Below, in pieces: positions 8,700 through 19,527 of a stretch of 64,000 nucleotides of DNA. The stretch is taken from assembly GCF_002079055.1 (NCBI RefSeq), contig NC_047497.1, forward strand, positions 478,501 through 542,500. Direction: 5' to 3'. Every line of letters begins with the position of its first letter. The stretch's first letter is position 1. This DNA is from Saccharomyces paradoxus. Taxonomy: Eukaryota; Ascomycota; Saccharomycetes; Saccharomycetales; Saccharomycetaceae. Made by a program: the position numbers and the translations under genes. The notes beneath the pieces are model-generated. The model did no database searches. It was not told the origin of the DNA and saw nothing but the letters and a program-made list of their open reading frames with translations.

Positions 8700-9404
8700 T
8701 CAACTGCAACAAGATGTTGGATCATTTGTGGATGGCCTTTGCAAGTGAATATCTACTTGTCCGTTATTGCCTCCGCCGATCTGCCTATTTTGCTTAGATA
8801 GAATTTCGTCCTTCTTTAAATCGTATAATTTCTCACCAATATCCTGGAAAATCTCCTTAACCCCTTCGCCCGTTTTAGCACTCACTTCTCGGAACAGTAA
8901 CCCTTGTTCTTGTGCGTACTGTTTCGCGTCTTCAGTGCTGATTGCCCTTACCTTCTGTTCTTCATCCCCGCCTTCGTTTGATTCTGGGCTTGTCTCAGTG
9001 CTAGGTGATTCTTGACATAAATCCACTTTGTTCCCTAGTAAGTAAATAACCAAGTCGTCATCGCCTACCTTGTTTTTCAACTCATCAACCCAGTTCCTTG
9101 CCTTTTGTAGTGAATCTTCCTGGGTGATGTCATAAACTACCAATGCTGCATTAGCATTTCTATAATACATTGGTGCCAAGGACTTGTATCTTTCTTGACC
9201 AGCAGTATCCCAAATTTCAAATTTTATAACGACATCCTTTGTTTCATTACCATCGTTTGGATGAATAGTAATTGATTGAGATAGAAAAGCAGCACCAATC
9301 GTACTCTCACGTAGTTCGTCGAATGTATCCTTAACAAAACGATGAACAATGGAAGATTTACCCACGGATGAGTCACCCAATAGAACTAGTTTAAATTGCA
9401 ACAT
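8700..9404 (-). CDS. YPT52: Rab5-like GTPase Ypt52
   Basis: A 234-residue small GTPase of endosomes and the vacuolar sorting route, related to Vps21/Ypt51 and Ypt53. Motifs: G1 GDSSVGKS at residues 10-17, STIGAAF switch I, WDTAGQE switch II, GNKVDL (G4) and SAKTG (G5). An acidic Ser/Glu-rich insertion of about 25 residues lies between G4 and G5 ([11 protein letters not shown]... GGDEEQKV), as I recall for Ypt52. The C-terminus ends in a di-cysteine motif (SCCS) for geranylgeranylation. Length equals the S. cerevisiae protein as I recall it. Confidence 0.97.
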   Translation of the reverse strand: MLQFKLVLLGDSSVGKSSIVHRFVKDTFDELRESTIGAAFLSQSITIHPNDGNETKDVVIKFEIWDTAGQERYKSLAPMYYRNANAALVVYDITQEDSLQKARNWVDELKNKVGDDDLVIYLLGNKVDLCQESPSTETSPESNEGGDEEQKVRAISTEDAKQYAQEQGLLFREVSAKTGEGVKEIFQDIGEKLYDLKKDEILSKQNRQIGGGNNGQVDIHLQRPSTNDPTSCCS

Positions 9405-10315
9405 TTTAAAAATATATATGTTTACTTCAAATAAGCCAAACCTTCTTCCTGCCCTCGCACTGTAATAATATTTTAAATTTTCTCAAAGCTCAATATCGAA
9501 GCTACTTAACAAATGATTAGTGCCGACAGTTGCTGCGCAGACCTATTCTCTTAACTTACGTATACTTCCATTGTAAGTTCATATCGCAGGGGCAGAGGTT
9601 TCTAAACCTGAATTGTCCGGCCAGAATAATAGTCACTGTCCACGAAAGTAATAAACCACATGAAAGCTAGCGATAGCCTCTAATTATATACATAGTATAG
9701 GGGAAATCGAGTTATTTGACTCCAAATTGTTTTAGTTGGTTATGAACGTAATGCGTCTATTTAATTAAGAGCCCTGTAGCTTTCGAATTTTAATGTTATG
9801 GTTTCAGCTACCTTTTCACACATTTTGAACAAAGGAAGCCCAAAATAGTAAACTGTGCTTCACTGCATCCACGAGAGAGCATGTCTTGAGCATACCACCA
9901 GTTATCATTCAATGTGAGAAAAATCGTACTTTCTATATTACTTATCACAAAAAAAAAACCAAAACATCTTTAAAAATGTGGTAAGCGAGCGATGTTGTTA
10001 ATAAAAATACCTTATTCTTCAAATAGAAAGCTGTTAATACCTAGAAACGTTGATTTGTTGTCAAAAATCCTTTATTTTCTCCAGAATAGGCATTACACTG
10101 TAATACCAGTAAGGAGATATAAAGTTTCATTTTTAAATATACATATAACACAAAAGAAAAGGCCTGATTATTGCCAATTTACTGCGATTTTCATCTCCAG
10201 TTTCAAACTACAGAACAGTAGAATATGATACATCCTATCCTATTTTTGAATGCATTGTGTTGTGCTTACATTTTGGTAATACTTTTCGAACTCAATAAAA
10301 CCTTTTTTTGGCAAA
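9405..10315. other. Intergenic: YPT52 promoter and YKR015C 3' flank
   Basis: A 911-bp, AT-rich stretch between two minus-strand genes. A 78-codon plus-strand frame (9992-10228) has an ATG, but its composition (Ile, Lys, Phe, Tyr) is that of random AT-rich DNA. I see no LTR relic, RNA gene or clear binding site. Confidence 0.6.
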
Positions 10316-12013
10316 TCAAGCGTTTATTTTAAGTTTTCTAAATTTCGCTTTGAGGTCCTTGAATTTCACAGTTACGACATCCTTAAAGTGAATATCTGTT
10401 AAAGTGGTTGGCCCATATACTTGGAATTCCCCAGATATTTTGTTAATGCTGTTAAAACTGTTCGAATTATATTTCATTATATTTTTATATTTTCTCTTGT
10501 CCTTTACCTCCTGATACCTGTCTCTGTGAGGTGATAAATTGAGTTTGTTCTTAAAATATTCTCTCACTAGGCCGTGAGCTTCTTCTTTATGACAATTTTT
10601 GCTCGATTTACTATCGTTATTATTTTCACTGGCGGAAGATGCTATTTTAGTTCTAGCTCTGGCGTTTCGGATTTTTATGCGTCTCCCCGAATACTTACCT
10701 GGTTCTTCGAACTGATTTTCGTTCATTACCATAAAATCTTTATGGTATTTTTTCTCAAATGTTCGAGCCTTCTCCAATCCTAGCATTTGCTGCTCCTTTC
10801 TCCAAACCCTAACACATCGTTCACTCATGTAAATTGGATCAATATCTCGCATAGTTGTATTCCAGGATATATTGTTTTCATCATTATCTTGAAGTTCAAG
10901 TTGGATGCATGCACTGTCCATTTGTGTTTCTGAATCATCTCGACTTTCACTTCCAAGTTTTTGAGCTATCTCGTCGTTTCCAATTTCAAGTCTATTGCCA
11001 TCTCTCCGTTCATCGTCCTCATTTTTATCCACTTCTGTCACATAGCCTGTTACAACAGCAGCGTAGTTATTAAAAATATTAACAACCTTATTAGCAAGAG
11101 GTGTTTTCATGATATTTTTCAATCCTGGCGATGCTCTAACCTCGTTAATATCCCTTTTGTTGTTTTCCGTAATACTGTTCTCCTGTTTCTCACCTTGTGT
11201 CCTAAGTGTGGATTCTTTTCTCCGTTTTTTCCTTTCCTGGTGTTCTTTGTAAGGTCTCATGTCAACATAGAATTTTTCAGGTTCTAGAGTCCAGATAAGA
11301 TTAGGGAGATCTTTATCTTTAAGCTCCTTGACGCTCAGGTTTTTTTTGTTCAAATTCTCTGGGTCACACACTGCTGTAGCGTTGAATCTGTAAACCCTGA
11401 CCTTGGAGATTTTAGTAAGTTGAGAAAAATTAGAAATAGTAGTGATTTTATTGCTTTTCAATAATGGTTGTGGAATGTAGATATCACCCAGGTATTTCTT
11501 ATTTTTCCATCGCCTTTCGGCGAAGCCTTCAGAATAAACAACCTTGTGAAGGATACTCCAATCATCTTCTCTTACCGGAGCCATATTAAGAATAACTTTC
11601 TTTACTTTTTCAACTATATAATATTGATGGTAATAGATCCATTGTTTATGAATGAATATGTAGGTCCTATTCAGTGGATGCAACGGATCCAATTCATCTA
11701 GACAATCCTCCACTGGACAATCAAATTCCACAACTAAAACAGCAGGGCTACGCCTGATTAATGGCCCAATTTCCATAATCTGCCTCAAAGAAATGACCAT
11801 AGTATAAAATCTGTGAACCATACTTTTAGATTCTCTGAAGTCTTCCATATTCAACTCCTCGAATATCGTAAATTCTTTCCCCAGATCCTTGAGCATTTCA
11901 AGCCGACCTTTCAAACCTCGACAATTTTCGAATTGTTGCAATAGAAGGACATATTTTCCAAAAGAAGAGTTGATTTCGGTAAGAGCCTCATATCCAGAAT
12001 AGTCCAGAAACAT
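10316..12013 (-). CDS. Uncharacterised protein, YKR015C orthologue
   Basis: A 565-residue protein starting at the ATG at 12013. The open frame runs 35 codons further upstream, but only from a TTG, so the inner ATG is the real start; this also fits the roughly 568 residues I recall for YKR015C, a protein of unknown function. There is no signal peptide or membrane segment. The N-terminal 250 residues look folded and helical. The middle (about 260-420) is charged and low-complexity (KEHQERKKRRKES; EDDERRDGN). The C-terminal 150 residues are very basic with several possible nuclear signals. A Reb1 site lies 210 bp upstream. No domain is recognised. Confidence 0.88.
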   Translation of the reverse strand: MFLDYSGYEALTEINSSFGKYVLLLQQFENCRGLKGRLEMLKDLGKEFTIFEELNMEDFRESKSMVHRFYTMVISLRQIMEIGPLIRRSPAVLVVEFDCPVEDCLDELDPLHPLNRTYIFIHKQWIYYHQYYIVEKVKKVILNMAPVREDDWSILHKVVYSEGFAERRWKNKKYLGDIYIPQPLLKSNKITTISNFSQLTKISKVRVYRFNATAVCDPENLNKKNLSVKELKDKDLPNLIWTLEPEKFYVDMRPYKEHQERKKRRKESTLRTQGEKQENSITENNKRDINEVRASPGLKNIMKTPLANKVVNIFNNYAAVVTGYVTEVDKNEDDERRDGNRLEIGNDEIAQKLGSESRDDSETQMDSACIQLELQDNDENNISWNTTMRDIDPIYMSERCVRVWRKEQQMLGLEKARTFEKKYHKDFMVMNENQFEEPGKYSGRRIKIRNARARTKIASSASENNNDSKSSKNCHKEEAHGLVREYFKNKLNLSPHRDRYQEVKDKRKYKNIMKYNSNSFNSINKISGEFQVYGPTTLTDIHFKDVVTVKFKDLKAKFRKLKINA

Positions 12014-12222
12014 AGCTAAGAGAAGCAATAAACTCTTTTGTCCAGGTGTTTGATTATTCAAAATGCTGCCGATTAATAGTTTTAAATGAAAACAGAAGAA
12101 TTTAAAAACTATTCCCAATAACTAATAAGCCAAATTCCTGTATTTTATGTCGTCAAATTTTCTAACTATTTCTGTGGTGACAATAAAGATATAATTACTG
12201 ACACAAGATAATAATTCAGCGA

Positions 12223-12229
12223 CGGGTAA
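12223..12229. promoter_or_regulatory. Reb1 site upstream of YKR015C
   Basis: An exact CGGGTAA core 210 bp upstream of the YKR015C ATG. Confidence 0.6.
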
Positions 12230-12838
12230 CAAAAATTGGCTACATTATTGAATTACTTTAAACTTATAGAGGGAACCAACATCATTGATTTCGCATGACA
12301 AATTTCTTTATTTTCATTCTGTGTTCCCTCATGACCTCATCAGCTGAGGAAAAGAAAGAGGTGTTATACTTTTCAATCAAGATTGAACCAGCGTCCAAAA
12401 TAGCTAACAGAATTCTCCTCATCAATTACTTGATACACCCGGTCTATCGTAAGGCCAGAAAAATCAAAGTTACACCACAAGATCATATATCAGCTTCCGG
12501 GTAATCTCCTTGTACCTTCCCATGTGCATACGATTTCATCTTTGGGCATAATACAATATATACATTAAGATACGAAAGATAGAACATGCTCCAGCAAAAA
12601 AAGGGCCAGTTTATTTTCGTGCCCTTCGTAACTAATTTTATGACTAGAGCATAGAACTAAGTTTCCATTGTGTTTTTTTAAGATTCATTTACTACTTATA
12701 AAGAAAAGAAGAGCGTACATCGAAAGAAAATTAACAACAGATGAAACTTCCTGCAAAATAATGATGCATCGAATGACTTATTAGATCATATATTTGACAG
12801 AGAGTTAATGCACTATAGCAGTAGACACGGAACGTTCG

Positions 12839-12851
12839 ATCACTTTCGACG
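12839..12851 (+). promoter_or_regulatory. Abf1 site upstream of MIC60
   Basis: The 13 bases fit the Abf1 consensus RTCAYT-N4-ACG at every position (ATCACT, four bases, ACG). The site is about 193 bp upstream of the MIC60 ATG. Abf1 commonly organises promoters of housekeeping and mitochondrial genes. Confidence 0.7.
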
Positions 12852-13043
12852 TGCCGTTGGCTCATTGAACCAATAAAATCCTAAAACAAAATTCTGTGCG
12901 GAATCGGAATTAAGGGTTGTCAAAAAACTGAAAAATAAACTCTTGAATTAAAATTGTTCTTGTTCTCGAGGAAGCTATACTTTGTGAAGAAAGACAAAGG
13001 GCATAAGAACGCACTGGAATCCCTAAAAACTAATATTCGTATC

Positions 13044-14663
13044 ATGCTAAGAACTACTGCCTCACGAAAAATTGTGCTAAGGAGGGGTCTAGCCAGCATA
13101 AACACAGGAACTACCGTTGCATCAAACAAAGCTTCACGTAAATTTCGCAATACCTTTTGGACTATTGCCTTGTCAGCGACAGCATTCTACGCTGGAGGTA
13201 TCATATATTCGCAGAAAAATGACAAATTTGGAGACTTTTTCTCCAATAACATTCCTTTTGCCGAGGATTTACTAGAAACGTATGAACACTATCACGACAG
13301 GCCAACTTTGTTTCTAGAAGATTCCTGGGACAACTTGAAGGCAAAGAGCAGCAACTTAGCATCTGGATTAGCTGGCAGTTCACCAACCCGTAAATCTAAT
13401 AGGGAAAACATTGAAGTAAAGAAAATCCTATCGTTAGATCCGCTAGATATCGAAACAGAAAATTCTGATCCACAACTAAAAGAAATCATAGGCTCTTTGA
13501 ACGATCTCATCAACAGTTTAAATGACTCAAACCTCTCCATTCCCGAAACTAAATTCAATTCAATGAAAAAGTCTAGCCAAAATGTGCTTACGAATATATC
13601 CCAATTAAATGAAACACTGAAGGAGGCTTTATCCAAATACATGATACAAAGAACATCAGAAGTAATCACAGAATTAAACACGCAATATGAAAACTCAAAA
13701 AGGGAGTTTGAAGAAAATCTACAGAAAAACCTATTACAAGAGGTAGATGAGTTTAAGGAAAACTTGACTAAGCAAAAAGACAAAGAACTAGAAGAAAAAC
13801 TAAAGGCTAACGAAGAATTGCTACAAGCCAAACATGCGAATGAAGTGGGCTTGCTATCCATCACTCAAGTTAAAGAATTTAATAAAATTATCAAAGACAA
13901 AATTGAGAAGGAAAGAAATGGCAGATTAGCTCATTTAGAGGAAATAAACTCTGAAGTTAACGACCTCAGTAAATCCATCGATAGATCAAGCAAAATTTTG
14001 AGTAAAAACGAAGCTCTAGTACAACTAACTTTCCAAGTAGATGAGATCAAATCTAGGATTAACAACAATATCTTGCCCGATGTGAATATCGATAAGGAAC
14101 TCTCCAGGTTGAAACTTCTTTCCGGCCTTCTCTCCACTTTCAACAAGAAATCTTGTTGCGGTGACGGCAAAAGCTGTTCCTGCAAAAAAGGCAATAAAAG
14201 TGAAAGCAAAGATGGGAAAGTATCATGCAAATGCGAGCCAAAGAAAAACACTCCATCGCTACTAAGCGTAGCTTTAAATGAATTAGAATTCACTTGTAGC
14301 GGCAAAAAGATCTTATCGAATGAGCAGATCTATAACAGATGGAACTTGCTGGCAGACGACTTCAAGACAGCTTCTTTATTGCCACCAAATTCCGGTATTT
14401 TGGGGCAATTAACCGCTAAATTTTTTTCCCTTTTCTTGTTCACGAAGACAGGTAATCCCTCGGATGCCACAGACTTCGATTCTGTTTATGCAAGGGTTGG
14501 CGATAACTTAAGAGTATCCAACCTCAACGATGCCGTAGAAGAAGTTGTCTCCCTAAAGGGTTGGCCTCATAAAGTTTGTGAAAGTTGGATCGAAGATGCT
14601 AGGAGAAAATTGGAGGTCCAGCGCTTGGTAGAAGTTCTTGACTGTGAAATAAGGACATTATGA
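13044..14663 (+). CDS. MIC60: MICOS core subunit Mic60 (mitofilin/Fcj1)
   Basis: Encodes 539 residues from the ATG at 13044. The frame extends 30 codons upstream only to a TTG, and MLRTTASRK is the expected presequence. Mic60 sits in the inner membrane at crista junctions. It bends membrane and links MICOS to the TOM/SAM complexes. Visible: a basic amphipathic presequence with several Arg and no acidic residue in the first 22; a transmembrane helix at about 37-55 ([19 protein letters not shown]); a long coiled-coil region of about 190-350, rich in Glu/Lys; a Cys-rich insertion at about 371-400 ([13 protein letters not shown] ... SCKC); and the conserved C-terminal mitofilin domain ending [10 protein letters not shown]. 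Length matches the 540 residues I recall. Confidence 0.97.
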   Translation: MLRTTASRKIVLRRGLASINTGTTVASNKASRKFRNTFWTIALSATAFYAGGIIYSQKNDKFGDFFSNNIPFAEDLLETYEHYHDRPTLFLEDSWDNLKAKSSNLASGLAGSSPTRKSNRENIEVKKILSLDPLDIETENSDPQLKEIIGSLNDLINSLNDSNLSIPETKFNSMKKSSQNVLTNISQLNETLKEALSKYMIQRTSEVITELNTQYENSKREFEENLQKNLLQEVDEFKENLTKQKDKELEEKLKANEELLQAKHANEVGLLSITQVKEFNKIIKDKIEKERNGRLAHLEEINSEVNDLSKSIDRSSKILSKNEALVQLTFQVDEIKSRINNNILPDVNIDKELSRLKLLSGLLSTFNKKSCCGDGKSCSCKKGNKSESKDGKVSCKCEPKKNTPSLLSVALNELEFTCSGKKILSNEQIYNRWNLLADDFKTASLLPPNSGILGQLTAKFFSLFLFTKTGNPSDATDFDSVYARVGDNLRVSNLNDAVEEVVSLKGWPHKVCESWIEDARRKLEVQRLVEVLDCEIRTL

Positions 14664-15008
14664 GAAAAGTACACAAAAAGAAAAAAGTAGCACTTCATCA
14701 AAACCGAATTCTCTAGTTTGTTTATGAAGTTCTAATAAAGAACTAAATATCTAAAAATGTAAGTCAGCTGTTAACCTTTATTTCCAATGCAAAGAGTTTT
14801 GAATTCTTTTCAAAAGAATAGTGACTTTGCCGGAATTGAAACAAAAATGTGTATATAAATAGTATTTCAACACCAAATACAGATTCAAATAAATAAAAAA
14901 ATACAAAAATGCAACAACATTTAAACTCCATAAATAACAGAACATCCCGCAATACAAAAAAATGAATAAATACAACGGAACAATCAAAACAATACTACAA
15001 CAAACTAT
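14664..15008. other. Intergenic between converging MIC60 and HEL1
   Basis: A 345-bp, very AT-rich 3'-3' region with TATATAAATA-like polyadenylation signals near 14852. No other feature is seen. Confidence 0.6.
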
Positions 15009-16664
15009 TCATTCTACGACTTTGCAAATCCCCTTGCATAGTAGTTCTCTACCACACTCCATTAACGCAGTGGTTCTGTTTTCCACGTATCCGGCCTTAT
15101 TATAAAACTCCGGCCTTCTTTTCATGATTACTTCCGGGTTTTTTATTTGCAATAGCTCTGATAAAGATTCCACTGCGTTAGCTAAAAGCATTTGATTATC
15201 GACGAAAATCTTCGTCAAATTGTGAGATGCATCCGAATAAAATGCCACGGCAAATGACCACTTCAAGACGGTTCGCCCCTCATTTAGCACTTTTAAACTT
15301 TCTGACAGAAACTGTCCATCAATCCATGAAATGCCCATTCTTTCTTGTAATGCATGAACTTTTGTACCCACTGTTTGCCCCAGGTTCCAATCCAGTTTGG
15401 CTGAAACCTCATGTTCGTTAAATAATCTATAGTAAAATGTATATTTCTTCAAAGTTTTATTAGCGTCTTCAGGGTTCTTACTTTTGCTATCATCACCATT
15501 CTTGTACATTGTACATTGAAAAAAGTTTTTACCATGGGGTGCCCAGGGACCCTCACAAATCCAACAGAATTCATATTTACAACTTGAGCAAACCATGTGG
15601 TTACAACCACCATTTTTTTCAATATTGACAGAACATTTTGGACATTCCTTAGTATGGGATAAAACCCAATTCAAAATTTCGGATTCTTTTCTGGCCTTCT
15701 TAACCCAAGCAGTCGTTATTTTACAATCTGCTGGGGAATGAACTTCGAATCCGCAATTGAAACAGAATCTGTGAAACGAATTGCACTTAACGAAGGGTGA
15801 ATAATGCAAACGGGTGTACTCTGGCAACGAAGACGTATCTCGTAAGTGCACGATGGATTTACAGTCTGCAAATGGGCACCATTTATAATTGCGATTATGT
15901 TTTTGAACAAAACTTTTGATAGAAGAATCCATCAATTTACTACTCGAAGGATGTCCCATCACTTTATCTATATCTTCATTTTTCAATGCTAAGGAACAGT
16001 CCATGCATGTAATGATATTCCCCTCATGCAACTTATCCTTGATGTAATGACGGTAGCAATTGATACAATATTCATGGCCGCATTCCAATGCAAATGTTTC
16101 CGTATCCTTTTTATCGCAACAAATAATACATGTAAAGTCATTTTTGAACTCAACTTCTCTGAAGTGTGAATTGTACTCATTATCTTTCTTGATATTCGCC
16201 GTGGTACTTAAGCCAAGCTCTACAAGCAAGTTGTCCATTTTTTCGGTCCAAACCTCTAATAAACGTTCCTCGTTCCAATCATAATGTTGTAATAATATCA
16301 ATATATCTGCAGATGGAATTGCAAAAATGGGTTGTAAATGGTCAACTCTTTGAAGCATTCTTTCAAATATACCCTTGGTCGTTAAGCACTCATAGTTGAG
16401 ATTCGGTACGCTTCCTTCACACAATATTCTTTTGTTGCTTTTCGTAAGAGGAGCATCTAGCATCCCCTCGTATATGGTATCGACTCCATCTTCATCTTCA
16501 TTGATGTCAAATTCTGACTCTTGGCTTGTTACACTCATTAACTTCGGGAAAACTAGTCCATGTATGGTAAACTCAGATGTATTGTGGGATTCATAAAGTT
16601 CAATAGAACTGGAATCACTTTCATCAAAACTATAAAAGTGATCATTTTCGCCACCGCTACTCAT
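15009..16664 (-). CDS. HEL1: RBR-type ubiquitin ligase Hel1
   Basis: A 551-residue RING-IBR-RING (Ariadne-like) E3, known from work on degradation of excess histones. An acidic N-terminus (about 1-70) is followed by a helical, UBA-like segment (about 100-150). RING1 spans Cys179 to Cys223, with the CGHEYC core at 195-200. The IBR covers about 263-314. RING2 spans Cys341 to about Cys370, with Cys354 in the GGCNHM motif as the expected catalytic cysteine that forms the E3-ubiquitin thioester. The C-terminal 170 residues are helical and fit an Ariadne domain. Length equals that recalled for YKR017C. Confidence 0.96.
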   Translation of the reverse strand: MSSGGENDHFYSFDESDSSSIELYESHNTSEFTIHGLVFPKLMSVTSQESEFDINEDEDGVDTIYEGMLDAPLTKSNKRILCEGSVPNLNYECLTTKGIFERMLQRVDHLQPIFAIPSADILILLQHYDWNEERLLEVWTEKMDNLLVELGLSTTANIKKDNEYNSHFREVEFKNDFTCIICCDKKDTETFALECGHEYCINCYRHYIKDKLHEGNIITCMDCSLALKNEDIDKVMGHPSSSKLMDSSIKSFVQKHNRNYKWCPFADCKSIVHLRDTSSLPEYTRLHYSPFVKCNSFHRFCFNCGFEVHSPADCKITTAWVKKARKESEILNWVLSHTKECPKCSVNIEKNGGCNHMVCSSCKYEFCWICEGPWAPHGKNFFQCTMYKNGDDSKSKNPEDANKTLKKYTFYYRLFNEHEVSAKLDWNLGQTVGTKVHALQERMGISWIDGQFLSESLKVLNEGRTVLKWSFAVAFYSDASHNLTKIFVDNQMLLANAVESLSELLQIKNPEVIMKRRPEFYNKAGYVENRTTALMECGRELLCKGICKVVE

Positions 16665-17033
16665 TGTTAAAAGGCTTTAGCAGGAATATCCCAATTAGCC
16701 AAAAGCAAATCAAAGCCACTTAAAGGATAACTATAATTCCTTATTATATAGTGTAGCTAAGATGGTTACAATCCGATACAAACGCAACTTTATTAGAATG
16801 TCCGTCATCTTCCTTTCCTCTTTTCCAAAGCGGGTTCCTATTTTTTGCGCAAGGGAGAAGGATAACAATGCTACTGAGAGAAAGCATTAAACCGTATACA
16901 ATTAAACTACGCAAGATATGTACAGTCAAAAAGTATAATTTAGTGTTTCAAAATTAAAGAGGATATCAGTAGAACTAATAGAGTAAAAAAATATTGGGAA
17001 AAAAAAAAGAAATGAGGGATGATCAACACCTCA
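16665..17033. other. Intergenic: HEL1 promoter and YKR018C 3' end
   Basis: 369 bp between two minus-strand genes, with A-runs near 16987-17010. I see no other motif. Confidence 0.55.
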
Positions 17034-19211
17034 TTATAATGAATGGTCAACCCGGTCAATGGCTGCTTTAATTTTCATACCCACTCGAGTACTCAATTCA
17101 TAATCATCTGCATAGCCCTGAGCCCTCACTAGCCATTCTTTACTTTCTGGGAGACCATCCATACCCTTTAATTTCCACGTAAATAGGGCACGTTCATAAA
17201 GCGCGGTTGGATAAGCCCATGGATCTTCATTCTTCTTTGTATATTTGACCTTGCCGTTTTGAATGGAAAAAAATTTAGGTAAAACCTTTTCGTCTAGTAT
17301 ATCACATCCTTCTTGGATATGGCCTAGCCTTCTAAATGTCAAAGAAACCAAGAGATCCTTGATTAACTCTTGGTCTGGGTCTAGAGCTTCAATGGCAGGG
17401 TTTCTATACTCGGTTAGCATTTTCTTCGTCAGCTCTAAATGCTCTTCAGACATTCTATTGTAACCATTGTAGAAGTAGGCGATTTCGTGCACCGGCGAAG
17501 TAGCGATAGCATCCAATGGATTTTCTACCCCAAGTTCCTCCTTTTTCGCCTTAAATTGCTCAACTTTTCTCAGTATAAACCTATCTAGTGGCAGGTTTTT
17601 TGATTTAAAGGTTTTCTTACCTAGCAAATTCACCGACGTGAAGATAAATTCTTCGGCCTTCTTTTGGTATTCATCCTTTTTGTCAGACTTCATTATTCCC
17701 ATTTCGCACAGTCTCCAATTTTCTAGATAGCAACAGCCAGCAAAATATGTGTAAAAGGCATGTGACCAATCACTGATGTCTAATAGAGATAAAATATCTT
17801 CTGCGGCTCTATCGTATTGATGCAAATGGATCAATGTGATAGCACGATCGAAAATCATCAAGGACTTGACCTGTCTCATCCGTATCTTGCTAACGTCAAT
17901 CGAATCCATCAACGCGACCGCTTCCTCTAAACGTCCCTTACCAGATAGCATCCTTGCCTCATTCAACAACCATAGTGCACTATTGGGAAATAGTGCCCTC
18001 GATTGCAACAACGCATCTTCCAGTATTTTCCCAGGATGCAACAGCGTAGGGCCATCCATGTCCTCATCGTCTGAATCTTCACTGTGACTGGAATCCTTAA
18101 CTGCTGCAGGAATATCAAAATCATCATCAGTGAATTGGAAAGGCCCATCATAATAGAACATTAGAGCTAACAAACCTATACAGCCATGTACGTTTCTTTG
18201 CTTTGTGGCTTTCCAAACAAGTCTGAGACCTTCTTCTCTGGAACCCCTGAATCCAACCACAGACAGGACTGCACCAATAGCAGGTGGCAACAGTGATATC
18301 ACAACTTGTAAAATACCAAAACATAAATTGACACCAGAATGAACAAACTCGTCAATTGTGGCTTGACTTAAATCTATGTCATCCGAGAGAACTTGATGAT
18401 CCGTTATTTCCTTCTTTGGCAAGTCTTCCATTGCTTGTAGTCCTAGTTCACCTCTCAACCTATTAATTGCAGGAGAGTTACCGATATGGGCGCCGGATAA
18501 TCTTTCAGTCCTCATGCTATGTATCTGTTCAGCAAACAGTAAAAGATCTTTATCCTTTTGTTCTTCAGGTGTCAGTTCATAAGGTATATCAACGGAATTG
18601 AACGCATCACCACCAGTTATGAAAGTTGCTGGCGTAGATTCTTTATATTCACTGCCCGACGAGAGTTTCAATTTCTTGGCTTTATTAGCAGCTTTAATAG
18701 TTTCCAAGATTTCTTGTAACATGTAGTACGACTTTCTGAGCTTTAAAATCGCCTTGGCCGCCTCCATCATACTTTCACTGAAGATCATTAACAGGGCATG
18801 TAAAAGGCATGACTCGGTATAAGTCACAGCATAAACTGTCCCAGGAGGGTACAGGGAACTGCTCTTCAATCCAACCTTTTGGGCCTTTTCTCTACTTTTC
18901 AAAGATAAAGTTTCTGCCTTAGCCAAAGTGGCAGAAGCCTTTTTCATCTCCTCAGCTTCAAAGCCTAGGGTGGCCTCCAAAAATTCAATGACACCACGAG
19001 CTAACGCATTGATAGTTTGATCGGATGCTTCTTTAGCATCACTCTCATCCAGCAAAGCTAAACCTTCATCAGCGTTATCGTCCAGGACATAATCCATTGC
19101 ACGCAATGCCTGTTCGAAATCATGAGCCTGTTTTAGAATGGCTTTAGTTTTTTCTTCCTGTGAAAGCTCAGGAATCTCTTCCTTTGCACCAAAACCAAAC
19201 ACTTTAAACAT
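17034..19211 (-). CDS. IML2/TTC39-family protein, YKR018C orthologue
   Basis: A 725-residue protein matching YKR018C, the paralogue of IML2 (inclusion-body clearance and lipid-droplet link) and a member of the tetratricopeptide TTC39/DUF3808 family. The whole chain is helical. The N-terminal half contains a hydrophobic segment ([26 protein letters not shown], about 293-318) that could insert in a membrane. A short acidic run ([13 protein letters not shown]) follows, and then TPR-like helix pairs from about 395 to the end ([48 protein letters not shown]). The exact molecular function is not established. I keep the locus name rather than IML2. Confidence 0.93.
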   Translation of the reverse strand: MFKVFGFGAKEEIPELSQEEKTKAILKQAHDFEQALRAMDYVLDDNADEGLALLDESDAKEASDQTINALARGVIEFLEATLGFEAEEMKKASATLAKAETLSLKSREKAQKVGLKSSSLYPPGTVYAVTYTESCLLHALLMIFSESMMEAAKAILKLRKSYYMLQEILETIKAANKAKKLKLSSGSEYKESTPATFITGGDAFNSVDIPYELTPEEQKDKDLLLFAEQIHSMRTERLSGAHIGNSPAINRLRGELGLQAMEDLPKKEITDHQVLSDDIDLSQATIDEFVHSGVNLCFGILQVVISLLPPAIGAVLSVVGFRGSREEGLRLVWKATKQRNVHGCIGLLALMFYYDGPFQFTDDDFDIPAAVKDSSHSEDSDDEDMDGPTLLHPGKILEDALLQSRALFPNSALWLLNEARMLSGKGRLEEAVALMDSIDVSKIRMRQVKSLMIFDRAITLIHLHQYDRAAEDILSLLDISDWSHAFYTYFAGCCYLENWRLCEMGIMKSDKKDEYQKKAEEFIFTSVNLLGKKTFKSKNLPLDRFILRKVEQFKAKKEELGVENPLDAIATSPVHEIAYFYNGYNRMSEEHLELTKKMLTEYRNPAIEALDPDQELIKDLLVSLTFRRLGHIQEGCDILDEKVLPKFFSIQNGKVKYTKKNEDPWAYPTALYERALFTWKLKGMDGLPESKEWLVRAQGYADDYELSTRVGMKIKAAIDRVDHSL

Positions 19212-19527
19212 TTCCGATATTCTGTGATCTACTCGCCACGACTAGCCTGCCAATCGCCTTAATGGTGGCATTCGAATAGACGATGCCTCTTTTTCAGTTG
19301 ATCGGATTTGCCCCTTCCTTGGAAAAAGGAAGGAAAGCAAAAAACCCGGGAATAACAATAATAGAGTAGACTAACACACCTTTTTTAGTAGGATTAACTA
19401 TATCACAAACGAAATTTCTGCGATGATGGTACAATTAGCTTATCGGTAGCAAGTAGGAGAATTACGCAATATATAGATATATATATTTAGTGTGTATCTA
19501 CTTGTGAAATGGTACGAATCACACTTG
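19212..19527. other. Intergenic: YKR018C promoter and IRS4 3' end
   Basis: 316 bp with A/T runs and a short CCCGGG palindrome near 19346. No RNA gene or repeat is seen. Confidence 0.55.

Larger units (their letters stand above)
12014..13043. other. Divergent intergenic region YKR015C-MIC60
   Basis: A 1.03-kb divergent promoter region. It holds a Reb1 site near YKR015C and an Abf1 site near MIC60. A 69-codon plus-strand frame (12295-12504) looks like chance. Nothing else is recognisable. Confidence 0.6.

Noticed and set aside
9992-10228. 78-codon plus-strand frame between YPT52 and YKR015C
   Set aside because: Composition is dominated by Ile, Lys, Phe and Tyr, as expected of chance translation of AT-rich DNA.
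12019-12118. N-terminal extension of YKR015C with hydrophobic residues
   Set aside because: The extension starts at TTG and has no in-frame ATG. The apparent hydrophobic leader is not a signal peptide of the real protein.
12295-12504. 69-codon plus-strand frame between YKR015C and MIC60
   Set aside because: Starts at ATG with a hydrophobic opening, but lies in a divergent promoter with no codon bias and nothing recognisable.
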